From: JBHJHP01 sp042219825
Lineage (GTDB): Bacteria; Bacteroidota; Bacteroidia; Bacteroidales; UBA5342
NCBI RefSeq assembly: GCF_042219825.1
Contig: NZ_JBHJHQ010000011.1
Location: forward strand, 7,211-71,210
Length of the DNA: 64,000 nucleotides
Direction: 5' to 3'
Within the stretch, counting starts at the first letter, position 1, and each line of letters starts with the position of its first letter. Position numbers and translations under genes: made by a program. The notes beneath the pieces are model-generated. The model was given only the letters and a program-made list of their open reading frames with translations, did not search any database and had not been told where the DNA came from. Of the stretch, positions 24,467-33,896 are shown piece by piece.

Positions 24467-27223
24467 ATGAATAATTTAAACACTTTTAAAACTACTTTTT
24501 ATTTTAAGTCGCTCAGAAAAAATCAGTTCTTTAGAAGAGCTTCTTTGATATCGGCAATCCTGATGATTTTCGGAATGACAAGTGCACATGCTGTTGACGT
24601 ACAGACCGTTGATTCTCTTCTGGAACAGGATATTGTATTGAGCGAGGCTGTAGAATATCATATAACAAATTCTAAGAATGCCTTAACCAACAGTACTGTT
24701 GATCTTACCAATGTAGACGCCTGGTTATTTTTTGACAATATGCGTCCTACGGAAGTGGTAGCCAAATACAGAACCTCCATAAAAATTAACGGTAACACTC
24801 TAACTGATGGCACAAACGGACGTGTGGCTATTTATAAACTGGGCACCGTAATCATGCCTCACGGATCAGATTTTAAACCTCTGACTGTTTATACAGAAAC
24901 AGAATTCGGAGGCAATCAGAGTTCGTATGCAGTGCACACTTACTATACAAACCTGGGGGCATTCGATAATGCCATTATGTCTTTTAAACTTAAAAGAGGC
25001 TATATGGCAACATTTGCCAACAATAACGATGGTTCGGGATACAGCCGCGTTTTTATTGCTGATAACAGCGATCTGGAAATTAATATGCCTGCATTGTTAT
25101 CCGGCAAGGTTTCCTTTATCCGTGTGTTCAAACACCAATGGGTAACTAAAAAAGGTAAAGCAGGCTGGAATCCTGAAGACATTAATTCTACAGCATATTA
25201 CGACTGGAATATAGGTGGTAATTCTTCTTATAACTATGAATATGCTGCGATACGCCAGAATGGAGGATGGCCATCATGGGATGCCATTAATAACAAACAA
25301 AACATAAGTCATCTGCTTGGGTTCAATGAACCGGACAGACCGGATCAGTCCAATATATCAATGGATGATATGATTTCTCAATGGCCCAATTTCATGAAAT
25401 CGGGATTAAGAATTGGGTCTCCTGCCTGGTCCTCAGAATGGAACTCAGCACCTGGAGGGGGAAACCTGTTTGATTTTATCGCAAAGTGCGATGAACTAAA
25501 TTACAGGGTAGATTTTGTTGCCCTTCACTGTTATTGGGTGAAATCGGCACAAGACTGGTATAACAGCCTGAAATATATTCACGACAGAACCGGTCGCCCG
25601 TTATGGATCACAGAATGGAATAACGGTGCCAACTGGACCACGGAAAGCTGGCCGGCAGGAAACAGGGAATATAATACGGCAAATGCAAACAAACAGCTGA
25701 ATGACATGAAAGCTATACTGCAGGTTCTGGATACTGCAAGTTTTGTGGAACGCTACTTTATCTACGACTGGGTACAGGACTGCCGTGCTATGGTTTTAAA
25801 CGGCGGACTGACACTGGCTGGACAATATTACTACGATAATCCTTCAGAAATTGCATTCACCCATAAAAATGAAGTTATTCCTCACTGGAATACACAGAAA
25901 CCATACATCAAGCTTTTAACATCCATTCCTTCGCTGAAAAAGAATTTAATTCAGTGGGAAGATCCGAACAAGGAACTTACCAATATAGTTACAGTGGAAA
26001 GACGCATAAACGATGGTGAATTTGTGGAAGTATTCAGTACCACAAATCCGGGAGTTACCGTTTATCAGGATCCTTACCAGGAGGGTGTTCAGGGAACAGT
26101 CCAGTTCCGGATCAAGTGTGTTATTGCTGGTGGTACCACTGTTTATTCCCCTGTTAAATCCGTATCTGTGACTTCCGGACAGGATTCCATCCAGATTGCT
26201 AAATTTATGGTTTCAAATTTTGATGATCAGGCCTGTGTATTTCCACAATCGTTTACAAATGATCCGTCTATTATTCTGGGACCAATTTCATATAGAAACA
26301 GCAAACCACAGCTCACAAAAAGAATCAGCAAACTGGATGACAGTAAAGTAGATATGCGTGTCGAAACCTGGGCATTTCAGGCTGGCGATAATCTGGATAT
26401 TCAAAACAAGCCGGAATCCATATCTTTCCTCGCTTTACCGGACGGAAACTACGATATGGAAGGTATTACAGCAGAAGTAAAAAAGGTTTCATCTGTAAAT
26501 GGATCATGGAAGCAGGTGAATTTTACCGTTCCGTTTGATACCAAACCCATTGTATTTGTCACACAGCTTACCGATGTTACATCTTTCCCTACAAAGGTGA
26601 GGATTAAAGATGTGACCACTACAGGATTCCAGGTATGTATTCAGAAAGAAGCAGCGCAAACAGCTTCTGTTTCATCTGAAACAATCACATATTTTGCTGC
26701 AACTGAAGGTACCGGTGTTCTGGACCGGAAAAAGATTGCTGTTGGGAAAACTACTTCTATGGTTGGTGACCTTCTAAAGCAGGTACAGATCAATGTAGAC
26801 GATTCCTATACCGATCCGGCTTTGTTCGCAGAATTACAGACAGCCAATGATAATGTGACAACATCGCTCCGCTACTTTGATGTTAACCTGAATAAACGCG
26901 TATTCAAACAGGCTGAAATGTCAACCGGTGCAAAAACAGTGGCACAGGATGAACTGGGCTACATGATTATTGATATGGCAGCAGGGCAGTTTCAACCGGT
27001 TCAGAAGCTATCATCACAACCAGTTGCATTCTATCCGAATCCGGCCAGAGAAGTCCTTTACTTTAAGATGAGCTCCCCTGCAAAGGTTGAAATCTTTGAC
27101 CTTACCGGATCAAAGGTTCTCGAGGAAAATATACATAATCAACTGAATATTGAATCTTTAAATTCCGGCATTTATCTTGTTTTTGTTAATGGTAAGGCAA
27201 CAGGGAAATTTATGAAGATGTAA
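24467..27223 (+). CDS. Secreted GH128-like glycosidase with T9SS sorting domain
   Basis: The 918-residue protein has a long basic signal sequence (cleavage near residue 42). An N-terminal beta-rich region (about 45-205) precedes a glycosyl hydrolase catalytic core of the Asl1/GH128 type (about 215-470). The likely acid/base is Glu288 in LLGFNEPD and the nucleophile Glu383 in WITEWNNG, with HCYW on the strand between them. Known GH128 enzymes cut beta-1,3-glucans. A fibronectin-like segment and two beta-sandwich repeats (about 570-800) that resemble H-type lectin domains follow. The C-terminus is a type A T9SS sorting domain (FYPNPAREVLYFKM to the end). It is a single gene with its own promoter and terminator. 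Substrate and the lectin assignment are inference. Confidence 0.8.
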   Translation: MNNLNTFKTTFYFKSLRKNQFFRRASLISAILMIFGMTSAHAVDVQTVDSLLEQDIVLSEAVEYHITNSKNALTNSTVDLTNVDAWLFFDNMRPTEVVAKYRTSIKINGNTLTDGTNGRVAIYKLGTVIMPHGSDFKPLTVYTETEFGGNQSSYAVHTYYTNLGAFDNAIMSFKLKRGYMATFANNNDGSGYSRVFIADNSDLEINMPALLSGKVSFIRVFKHQWVTKKGKAGWNPEDINSTAYYDWNIGGNSSYNYEYAAIRQNGGWPSWDAINNKQNISHLLGFNEPDRPDQSNISMDDMISQWPNFMKSGLRIGSPAWSSEWNSAPGGGNLFDFIAKCDELNYRVDFVALHCYWVKSAQDWYNSLKYIHDRTGRPLWITEWNNGANWTTESWPAGNREYNTANANKQLNDMKAILQVLDTASFVERYFIYDWVQDCRAMVLNGGLTLAGQYYYDNPSEIAFTHKNEVIPHWNTQKPYIKLLTSIPSLKKNLIQWEDPNKELTNIVTVERRINDGEFVEVFSTTNPGVTVYQDPYQEGVQGTVQFRIKCVIAGGTTVYSPVKSVSVTSGQDSIQIAKFMVSNFDDQACVFPQSFTNDPSIILGPISYRNSKPQLTKRISKLDDSKVDMRVETWAFQAGDNLDIQNKPESISFLALPDGNYDMEGITAEVKKVSSVNGSWKQVNFTVPFDTKPIVFVTQLTDVTSFPTKVRIKDVTTTGFQVCIQKEAAQTASVSSETITYFAATEGTGVLDRKKIAVGKTTSMVGDLLKQVQINVDDSYTDPALFAELQTANDNVTTSLRYFDVNLNKRVFKQAEMSTGAKTVAQDELGYMIIDMAAGQFQPVQKLSSQPVAFYPNPAREVLYFKMSSPAKVEIFDLTGSKVLEENIHNQLNIESLNSGIYLVFVNGKATGKFMKM

Positions 27224-27254
27224 CCATAATTCATCGGTTTAAGAATTAAAAACA

Positions 27255-27286
27255 GGGCATCGCAATACCAGCGGTGCCTTTTTTTT
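27255..27286 (+). terminator. Terminator of the GH128-like gene
   Basis: GGCATCGC/GCGGTGCC (8 bp with one G-U pair, 27256-27263 and 27271-27278), a 7-base loop and eight T residues follow the stop. Confidence 0.85.
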
Positions 27287-27361
27287 GATTTTATTTAACC
27301 GACAGGGCGTTTTTTAAAAAACTTTAGTAATTTAAGGCCTTTAATATAACCTTTTGGAAAA

Positions 27362-30300
27362 ATGCTAAAGATTAAAAAACCTCTCATTCCGGCGATCCTG
27401 CTAATTGCAGTATTCTGCATATCTGCTACAACAGAAATTGCAGATTCAAACACTGCTTTTATCAGAAAAATAATGAGCTACCAAACAGTTTACAGGCAGG
27501 AGAAAGCCTATCTGCAAACCGATAAACCGGTGTACTATACGGGTGAAACAATTTGGTTCAGTGGTTTTATTATGAATGTAAAAAATCAAAAGCTGAATGA
27601 AACAGAAGTTGTTATGTATGTTGATTTACTCAAGCCAACCGGAGGTGTCATTCAAAAAAAGATACTGAAACTAAACAAAGGAAGGGCATATGGGCAAATT
27701 GATATTCCTTCAGAATATAAAAGTGGCGAATATATACTTGTTGCCTATACAAACTGGATGCGAAATACCGGTGCCGATTTTTATTACCGAAAACCTGTGT
27801 ATATCCTGAATGATCAACCTTCGAAAGAGAAAAATGAATATGCAATTGAAGATACTGTTTCAAATATCCTAAAGGACCTGAATATAAGGGGAAATAAAAA
27901 CAAGGAAGTAGAGACGCCTGATTATACAGAAGAACAGAACAAAGAGCCCGGACTAAAACTTACTTTTTATCCTGAAGGTGGTGAAATATTATCCGGCATC
28001 AATTGCAAAGTGGCGTTTGAAGCCAAAGACAAAACAGGACTGAATATTGCAGTAACAGGTTATGTTAAAGACAATACAGGGAATATTGTTTCCACCATAC
28101 AAACACTTTGGAAGGGACGTGGATTCTTTATGTTTACACCAGAGGCCGGTAAAACATATTTTGCAGAAATAAATGTAGACAATGAACCTGACCCCCTGAA
28201 ATTTCCCCTTCCTGAGGTTCTGCTATCAGGATACAATCTGAAGGTTGAATCATCCCCACAAGCTCCAAATATTCTGGTGACCATCACTAACAGCTCAGGC
28301 AGGTTTGAAAACTTATTTTTACTCGCCATGCAGAATACCTCGCCTGTTTACGCCCTTTCAGACAGCCTGAATCAGGAAACAAAAACGTATGCCATTCCAA
28401 AACAAGACCTGAATACAGGTATTATTCAGTTTACGGTCTTCGATCATATCAAACGTCCGGTGTGCGAACGTCTGTTTTTTCTCAGCAAGAATGACCAGCT
28501 CCAGTTCAGCATTGATAATCCACATTTTCAAGCAGATAAAAGAGGAAAAGTTTCCGTTGAACTAACAGCTAAAGACAAAGAAGGATATCCTGTAAAAGGA
28601 TCTTTTTCACTAGCTGTTACCGATGCGGATCGATTAAGCGAGGAACTATATCGCGATCCCGATTTTGTATCCAATTTCTATTTGAGTTCTATGCTCCCTG
28701 GTTTACCTGAAGACCTGAAGGACATATTGAAACTAGGTTCCAAAAACTATCTTATGTCAGAACTGCTGATGTTGACAAATGGATGGAGACGTTATACATG
28801 GGAAGAAGTGCTAAAGGATACCATTCCAATGCCCAAATATCTTGAAGAACCAGGACTTTACTTTAAAGGTCAGTTATTTCGCAACAATAATAAAAAGAAA
28901 GAAGTTCCCTCAGGCATGGATGTTACATTGTTTTTTGCCAAGAGTTTTAACGTATACACACAATTTACAGATGACAATGGTGAATTTTCGTTTATATTGA
29001 AAGATTTTAATGACACCATGAGTGCTGTTTTACAGACAAAAAACAAGATGAACCTGAAGAAAGATTTTCTGCTGGAACTTGAGACCAACAATAAATCACA
29101 ACCAGTTGACTTCTCTGTCTCAAATCCATTTGAACTGAGAGGCGAAAATCTTTCCGGAGTTTACAATACCGGCCTGTTAAAAAGAAATACCCTGGAAGAA
29201 GAACTGGCCGCTGCCGCCGATAATCAATTGTACCTGGATACCACAGATGTAATTATTGACGAGGTAACTGTTACCGGAACTAAAGGCAAGGATTTTAAAA
29301 ATGCCATGGTAAAGAAATATGGTGCTCCGGATCAAACCGTTGGGAAAAGACAACTTGAAGATCTCAACGAACAAAAACCCTGGAACTGGGGATTGATGAG
29401 TATCATAGAAGATGCAATACCCGGACTCGAAGTACTAATGACATCAGACACGTCGATCAGATTCACACCAAAGGACAGACGACGTCATCAGTTCTTTATT
29501 TTTGTTGACGGAGAACTTGTTGGATCTACAAATGCGAATGGTGTGCTTAACAAAATGCACAGACTCTATCAGGTTCAGGATTTAATTATTCTTGATCCTA
29601 CAATTGTAAGTTCTATTGATCTTATTTACCCTCAGGAAGACCAACCCGGTAACGTATTGAAAGGTCTTGCAGAGTTTTACAATACTCAGATCGGAGATGA
29701 TCAATCTGCTATTTCAGACGTTAATTCGATGATCGAGCAATCTGAAAACCTGACTGCACCGGTAGGTATACTGTCTATCTATACCGTAAATGGTGGTGGA
29801 CTTTACAGTCAGGTTCATTACAAGGGAATATTAAAATTAAAAGTAACAGGGTACAGTAAAACAAAAGAATTCTATTCTCCGGATTATTCTGATCCTGACA
29901 CAAAAATTAAATCTGATGAACGCACAACACTGTACTGGAATCCTGAAATAGAAACAGATGAATTCGGTAAGGCAGTCGTGGAATTTTACAATTCAGATAG
30001 CGGACACAGGTTTAGGGCTGATGTGGTTGGCCTGTCTGCAGATGGAGTACCTGGTAACGCGCGACTGGAATTCGGATCAGACAAACCATTGGCTCCTCCA
30101 GTATTGGCAGAGCAAGAGCCAGCAGAAGAGAATGATGTTATTTTTTACGAAAATCCTGATGACATACCCGTAGTAGAAGAAGAACCGGAACCCGTTTGGA
30201 TTAATCCAACAAAAATCAAAGTTCATGTGAGCCAACCAGATAACCAACCTGCCGTGTTTGCCGATGTAACAGTTTTGTCCAGAAAATGGGGCAACGTGAC

Positions 30301-31384
30301 GGATGAAGATGGCAACTTCTATCTGGATATGGCTTTGGTGAGAGATTATGACACTGTAATTATTTCCTACAAGGGAGAAGCAGACAAAATACTAATTGCT
30401 TCTGATATAAGCGATAATGATACGCATGTTACGCTGAGCCCATTAAAATTGTCACAAACAAATGAAGATGGAAATGATATTGCAAGACATGCTATCCGGA
30501 ATCTGTTAAAAACGCGATCGAAAAAAACTGAATACGGACTGGTTGCCTACCGTCAGGAAACCGGTTGGGGGAAAGAGATGCAGTCGTTGCTTGATCTGAA
30601 TGTTGTTATACGTGTTCCGGGAATACTGGACAACTCTATTATTTATAGTTCAAGGATTTTAAAGGGACAATGGTTCAAAACCGATAACTACGATAATCAT
30701 GTGGATTTTTCACCTAAGGTTAACAGTATCTACGATATTCAGGACATGGATCCTGTCTATAACGGAGCTACATTCCTGAAGCAACAGTATCGAAAAAGTT
30801 ATGAATATGTATTGGAAGGTAAAACCCGGTACATGGATAGACCAGTATACAAAATTTCGTTCGATCAGACTGAATCTGCACCGTGGGCTCTGCAGAAAGG
30901 CTTTATGCTGGTTGAACCGGAAACCTACGCCATTTTGTACGTGGAATGGAAAGCCAGCCCGAAAGGTGCAAGATATATTGTTCCGGATCAGTATCTTATG
31001 GCTGGAACAAAATTCGATGATTTTGAGCTGCAGTCTGAATTGAATATGGCAACTTTTAATAATGATGCCAATGGATTTGTCCTGAAAAGTGCCCGTCAGG
31101 ACGTAGCATTCAATTTAAATCATAAAAGTTGTTTCTATTCCCGTGAATTGGTGATCAATGAATATTTTGAAACCCTTCCGTTTAAATTCTTTCCCAATTC
31201 ATTCAGCGATCTGGATAAGCGCTTTGTTCTAATCAAAAACCCGGTTTATAATCCACGAAAATGGAGAGTACCATGGTTCCTGCCTGTTAATGGCGACATT
31301 TCAGACAGGGTGCCATATATGCACGAAGTATTGATACTGACTGACCCGGATACAAAACTGGATCTTTTAAATATTGATTTTTAA
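27362..31384 (+). CDS. MG2-domain / TonB-plug-like outer-envelope protein
   Basis: The 1340-residue protein starts with a signal peptide (about 1-22). A macroglobulin-like MG2 domain follows, with its hallmark YLQTDKPVYYTGETIWFSGF near residue 51. Further beta-sandwich domains extend to about 600. Around 635-760 it carries a TonB-dependent-receptor plug-like segment (IIDEVTVTGTKG and FIFVDGELVG). Near 955-1010 is a carboxypeptidase-regulatory-like domain (FADVTVLSRKWGNVTDEDGNFYLD), and the C-terminal domain resembles the DUF-type lipid/lipoprotein-binding tails of Bacteroidota surface proteins. There is no barrel, so it is not a receptor itself. Such proteins are widespread in Bacteroidota and of unknown function. 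The reductase gene starts 4 bases downstream, so they may share a transcript. Confidence 0.75.
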   Translation: MLKIKKPLIPAILLIAVFCISATTEIADSNTAFIRKIMSYQTVYRQEKAYLQTDKPVYYTGETIWFSGFIMNVKNQKLNETEVVMYVDLLKPTGGVIQKKILKLNKGRAYGQIDIPSEYKSGEYILVAYTNWMRNTGADFYYRKPVYILNDQPSKEKNEYAIEDTVSNILKDLNIRGNKNKEVETPDYTEEQNKEPGLKLTFYPEGGEILSGINCKVAFEAKDKTGLNIAVTGYVKDNTGNIVSTIQTLWKGRGFFMFTPEAGKTYFAEINVDNEPDPLKFPLPEVLLSGYNLKVESSPQAPNILVTITNSSGRFENLFLLAMQNTSPVYALSDSLNQETKTYAIPKQDLNTGIIQFTVFDHIKRPVCERLFFLSKNDQLQFSIDNPHFQADKRGKVSVELTAKDKEGYPVKGSFSLAVTDADRLSEELYRDPDFVSNFYLSSMLPGLPEDLKDILKLGSKNYLMSELLMLTNGWRRYTWEEVLKDTIPMPKYLEEPGLYFKGQLFRNNNKKKEVPSGMDVTLFFAKSFNVYTQFTDDNGEFSFILKDFNDTMSAVLQTKNKMNLKKDFLLELETNNKSQPVDFSVSNPFELRGENLSGVYNTGLLKRNTLEEELAAAADNQLYLDTTDVIIDEVTVTGTKGKDFKNAMVKKYGAPDQTVGKRQLEDLNEQKPWNWGLMSIIEDAIPGLEVLMTSDTSIRFTPKDRRRHQFFIFVDGELVGSTNANGVLNKMHRLYQVQDLIILDPTIVSSIDLIYPQEDQPGNVLKGLAEFYNTQIGDDQSAISDVNSMIEQSENLTAPVGILSIYTVNGGGLYSQVHYKGILKLKVTGYSKTKEFYSPDYSDPDTKIKSDERTTLYWNPEIETDEFGKAVVEFYNSDSGHRFRADVVGLSADGVPGNARLEFGSDKPLAPPVLAEQEPAEENDVIFYENPDDIPVVEEEPEPVWINPTKIKVHVSQPDNQPAVFADVTVLSRKWGNVTDEDGNFYLDMALVRDYDTVIISYKGEADKILIASDISDNDTHVTLSPLKLSQTNEDGNDIARHAIRNLLKTRSKKTEYGLVAYRQETGWGKEMQSLLDLNVVIRVPGILDNSIIYSSRILKGQWFKTDNYDNHVDFSPKVNSIYDIQDMDPVYNGATFLKQQYRKSYEYVLEGKTRYMDRPVYKISFDQTESAPWALQKGFMLVEPETYAILYVEWKASPKGARYIVPDQYLMAGTKFDDFELQSELNMATFNNDANGFVLKSARQDVAFNLNHKSCFYSRELVINEYFETLPFKFFPNSFSDLDKRFVLIKNPVYNPRKWRVPWFLPVNGDISDRVPYMHEVLILTDPDTKLDLLNIDF

Positions 31385-31388
31385 ACCG

Positions 31389-31928
31389 ATGCGTAAGGTC
31401 GTTCTGTATATAGCCTGTAGTGTGAACGGCAAAATTGCACGTAAGGACGGAAGTGTGGATTGGCTGGAAAATCTTCCAAATCCCGATAAGGATGATTACG
31501 GGTATGCCGGTTTTCTGGAGACCATTGACACAACAATAATGGGTAACAAAACGTATCGGCAGATCATAGGCTGGGATATTGAATTTCCGTATAAAAATAA
31601 AACCAACTACGTTTTGACCCGAAACCGGGATAAGGCGGATGATCAGTATGCGAAATTTATTTCTGACGTTCCTGTTTCCTTTATAAAAATCCTGAAATCA
31701 GGCGAAGGTAAAAACATATGGTTAATAGGAGGTGGACAGGTCAATACGCTTTTCTGGAACAACAGATTAATAGATGAGATCAGAGTCTTCATAATGCCAT
31801 ATGTGCTTTCGGAAGGCATTGAACTGTTCGAAGGTCTGCCGGATGAAATGCAACTCAGACTTATCCGGCAGAAAAAATTTACATCCGGAGTTGTTGAACT
31901 GGTGTACACACCGGATTATCAGGACTGA
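31389..31928 (+). CDS. Dihydrofolate reductase-fold protein (RibD C-terminal-like)
   Basis: This 179-residue cytoplasmic protein has the fold of RibD_C/DHFR reductases. The N-terminus VVLYIACSVNGKIARKDGSVDWL, TTIMGNKTYRQI and the NADPH-loop IWLIGGGQVNTLFW are characteristic. It lacks the residues that define true folA, so it is a DHFR-family protein of unassigned substrate, as with YwjB/YyaP. The ATG at 31389 is chosen because the reductase sequence begins there; an in-frame ATG at 31374 would overlap the end of the preceding gene. The last 10 bases overlap the convergent LytTR gene. Confidence 0.82.
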   Translation: MRKVVLYIACSVNGKIARKDGSVDWLENLPNPDKDDYGYAGFLETIDTTIMGNKTYRQIIGWDIEFPYKNKTNYVLTRNRDKADDQYAKFISDVPVSFIKILKSGEGKNIWLIGGGQVNTLFWNNRLIDEIRVFIMPYVLSEGIELFEGLPDEMQLRLIRQKKFTSGVVELVYTPDYQD

Positions 31929-32695
31929 TTTACAGGCTTTAAGCTTTCAACTACATCCTTTTTGTAGCTGCGCCCAATGTTGAGGGTAAATTTATCAATC
32001 TCAATTTCATTATTGCTCAAACGGCTAATTTTATCCGTATTGATTAAAAACGAACGATGGATCCTGAGAAAATAATCCGGTAACCGTTCTTCCAGAGAAC
32101 TGATTTTCTCTTTACTCGCTACCTCCTCTCCCTGCGTGTGTATTTTAACAAAATCTGATAAACTTTCAATAAACAGAATATCGTTCAACGGAATCCGGGT
32201 AAGTTTTCTGTTGGACATAACTTCAAGAACACCAGCTTCTCTTTTTGCCACCTCCTCTCTTAAAATGAGCAGCTCCTTGTGATTATCTGCCAGCTGTTTT
32301 ACCATTAATGTAAATGAACCAATAAACACTATAACATATAAAATCACGCCAAGCGTAATACCATCAGAAGCATTAGGGCCTATCTCACTGTAATCAAATT
32401 TAGCCAGGTAAATAAAAGCCCACATCAGAACCATCAGCTCCAGATATAATGAAACAACCAGCGTATAAAAAAAGTATAGTCCGAATTTGAAATATTTTTT
32501 TTGAAGCAGAAACTTAGGAACCAGTACATAGTTAAAAAAATATGACGTTCCCATGATAACAGGCAACAACGAAATGGTAAAGAAAAACGCATGCAGTTTA
32601 TTCCCCCACGAAACCCCAAACACCAACGTTAAAAACAATACGACAATTATCCAGAAAATAATATGCCACACCGGTTTAGGAAATTTAACTGCCAT
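31919..32695 (-). CDS. Membrane-bound LytTR family transcriptional regulator
   Basis: The 258-residue protein has four hydrophobic spans in the first 135 residues (for example HIIFWIIVVLFLTLVFGV and FGLYFFYTLVVSLYLELMVLM). A short coiled linker (LADNHKELLILREEVAKREAG) and a C-terminal LytTR DNA-binding domain (about 155-252) follow, with the family signatures ILFIESLSDFVKIHT and DYFLRIHRSFLIN. A membrane sensor joined directly to a DNA-binding domain, without histidine kinase or receiver, is a one-component layout common in Bacteroidota. It is downstream of the 153-residue unknown gene by 30 bases and probably co-transcribed. The signal and targets are unknown. Confidence 0.88.
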   Translation of the reverse strand: MAVKFPKPVWHIIFWIIVVLFLTLVFGVSWGNKLHAFFFTISLLPVIMGTSYFFNYVLVPKFLLQKKYFKFGLYFFYTLVVSLYLELMVLMWAFIYLAKFDYSEIGPNASDGITLGVILYVIVFIGSFTLMVKQLADNHKELLILREEVAKREAGVLEVMSNRKLTRIPLNDILFIESLSDFVKIHTQGEEVASKEKISSLEERLPDYFLRIHRSFLINTDKISRLSNNEIEIDKFTLNIGRSYKKDVVESLKPVNQS

Positions 32696-32725
32696 TTTCT
32701 GACTTCTAAAATAAAAGTTTTGTTA

Positions 32726-33187
32726 CTATAGATTGTTGTTGAATTGCCGCAAGTCCTGAAAGTGATACTTCACATATAAGTCAAGCAGCAAAAAGCCTTC
32801 TGATGAGAGATTATAAACGGCACTAAAGTGTTCAACAATATGGTATTTTACAAAATAAAGTAGTTTTGCGTCAAATTCCGGGTTCATGCTTTCCCTTTCT
32901 CTCTTTTCAATCAGACTTCTCATTCTGTCCAGTTCTTCATTTATCCGGTATTCAGCATATGTGTTATCCTTATCAATCACACTTTGAGTGGAAAAAAATA
33001 CTTCCGTTATCTTATCTTTAATGGCCGATCGGAGTTCTTCTGTCAATCTGATATCCGAAAAACTTTTTTTAATCAGCGCAAAAACATCACGACACAAATC
33101 ATCATGAAATGATTTCAGGTTTTGATCAATCACATCGAATTCCTGATAAAGTTCCTTTATAAACTTTTCCCCGTCAAATAAATTCAT
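32726..33187 (-). CDS. Helical cytoplasmic protein, unknown function
   Basis: The 153-residue product is acidic, has no signal peptide or membrane span and is predicted by eye to be almost entirely alpha-helical, with charged heptad-like stretches (EELDRMRSLIEKRERES). The C-terminal part (KYHIVEHFSAVYNLSSEGFLLLDLYVKYHF) is aromatic-rich. I do not recognise a family. It precedes the membrane LytTR regulator in the same orientation with a 30-base gap, so a role in that signalling unit is possible. The ATG at 33187 is the only reasonable start. Confidence 0.65.
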   Translation of the reverse strand: MNLFDGEKFIKELYQEFDVIDQNLKSFHDDLCRDVFALIKKSFSDIRLTEELRSAIKDKITEVFFSTQSVIDKDNTYAEYRINEELDRMRSLIEKRERESMNPEFDAKLLYFVKYHIVEHFSAVYNLSSEGFLLLDLYVKYHFQDLRQFNNNL

Positions 33188-33331
33188 TCTCGCTAATTTT
33201 ATATTTCTTTTGTTGTAACACTTAACTTACAACAAAGATTAAATATAGAAATTTTTTTACGGAATTTGACGTCACTTTTTAATGAAACAGCGCTAAGAAT
33301 GCTGAACAACAGGTTTAGGACCGGATACGAC

Positions 33332-33363
33332 ATTGCTGTTTTTGGGGGTTCAACTTAATTTTG
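33332..33363 (+). promoter_or_regulatory. Promoter of the MotA/TolQ/ExbB-like gene
   Basis: ATTG (33332-33335) and the exact -7 match TAATTTTG (33356-33363) are 20 bases apart, leaving a 24-base leader to the ATG at 33388. Confidence 0.5.
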
Positions 33364-33387
33364 AAGTGAACTAAAAAAATTCAAATT

Positions 33388-33771
33388 ATGATGAAACTAT
33401 TTTATGAAGGCGGCGCCCTGTTTATGGGCATTCTTACCCTTGTTTTAATTATTATTCTGGCATGGGGAATCTATCACTTTATTATTGGAACAAAGGCCAA
33501 AGAGAGCAAAACTGATCTGATTATACACAGACTGTCTTACATTAAATCATTTGGTTTTTTTGCCATGATAACAGGAATATTAGGGCAATTAATCGGAATG
33601 TATGTTGCGTTCAGTTATATTGCAAAAGTGGGTGACATATCAAAATCTCTGTTTTTTGGTGGTTTAAAGGTATCCATGATCGCACCTATTTACGGCATAA
33701 TCATATTTCTGTTTTCCTTATTGCTATGGTTTGTAATGGATTATATTTTACACCGTAATAAGGTTTCCTGA
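33388..33771 (+). CDS. MotA/TolQ/ExbB proton channel family protein (short form)
   Basis: The 127-residue protein has three hydrophobic spans (about 12-32, 49-75, 92-118). The segment FAMITGILGQLIGMYVAF corresponds to the conserved TolQ/ExbB helix around the GLLGTVIGM motif, and SMIAPIYGIIIF to the last helix. The large cytoplasmic loop of true TolQ/MotA is missing. Partner ExbD/TolR or MotB genes are not adjacent, so its energising role is uncertain. It is a single gene, bounded by its own promoter and a strong terminator. Confidence 0.72.
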   Translation: MMKLFYEGGALFMGILTLVLIIILAWGIYHFIIGTKAKESKTDLIIHRLSYIKSFGFFAMITGILGQLIGMYVAFSYIAKVGDISKSLFFGGLKVSMIAPIYGIIIFLFSLLLWFVMDYILHRNKVS

Positions 33772-33829
33772 GCTAACCAAAATTGTTATTTATTGCTTTT
33801 ATTTCCTTAATTTTATAACTGGAAAAATT

Positions 33830-33871
33830 AAACCGGTACAGGATCAGTATGTGATCCTGTATACGGTTTTT
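33830..33871 (+). terminator. Terminator after the MotA/TolQ-like gene
   Basis: ACAGGATCA/TGATCCTGT (33838-33846 and 33852-33860) extends outward to AAACCG/CGGTTT around a small bulge, and a T-run follows. Confidence 0.8.
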
Positions 33872-33896
33872 CTGTTAATCTTTATAACTAAATATT

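Noticed and set aside
27362..31384. SusC-like TonB-dependent receptor
   Set aside because: A plug-like segment is present, but the C-terminal part has no beta-barrel strands and the N-terminus is MG2, not a TonB box/carboxypeptidase domain arrangement.
31374..31388. Earlier start for the DHFR-fold gene
   Set aside because: It would overlap the end of the MG2 gene, and the family's conserved N-terminus begins at the ATG at 31389.
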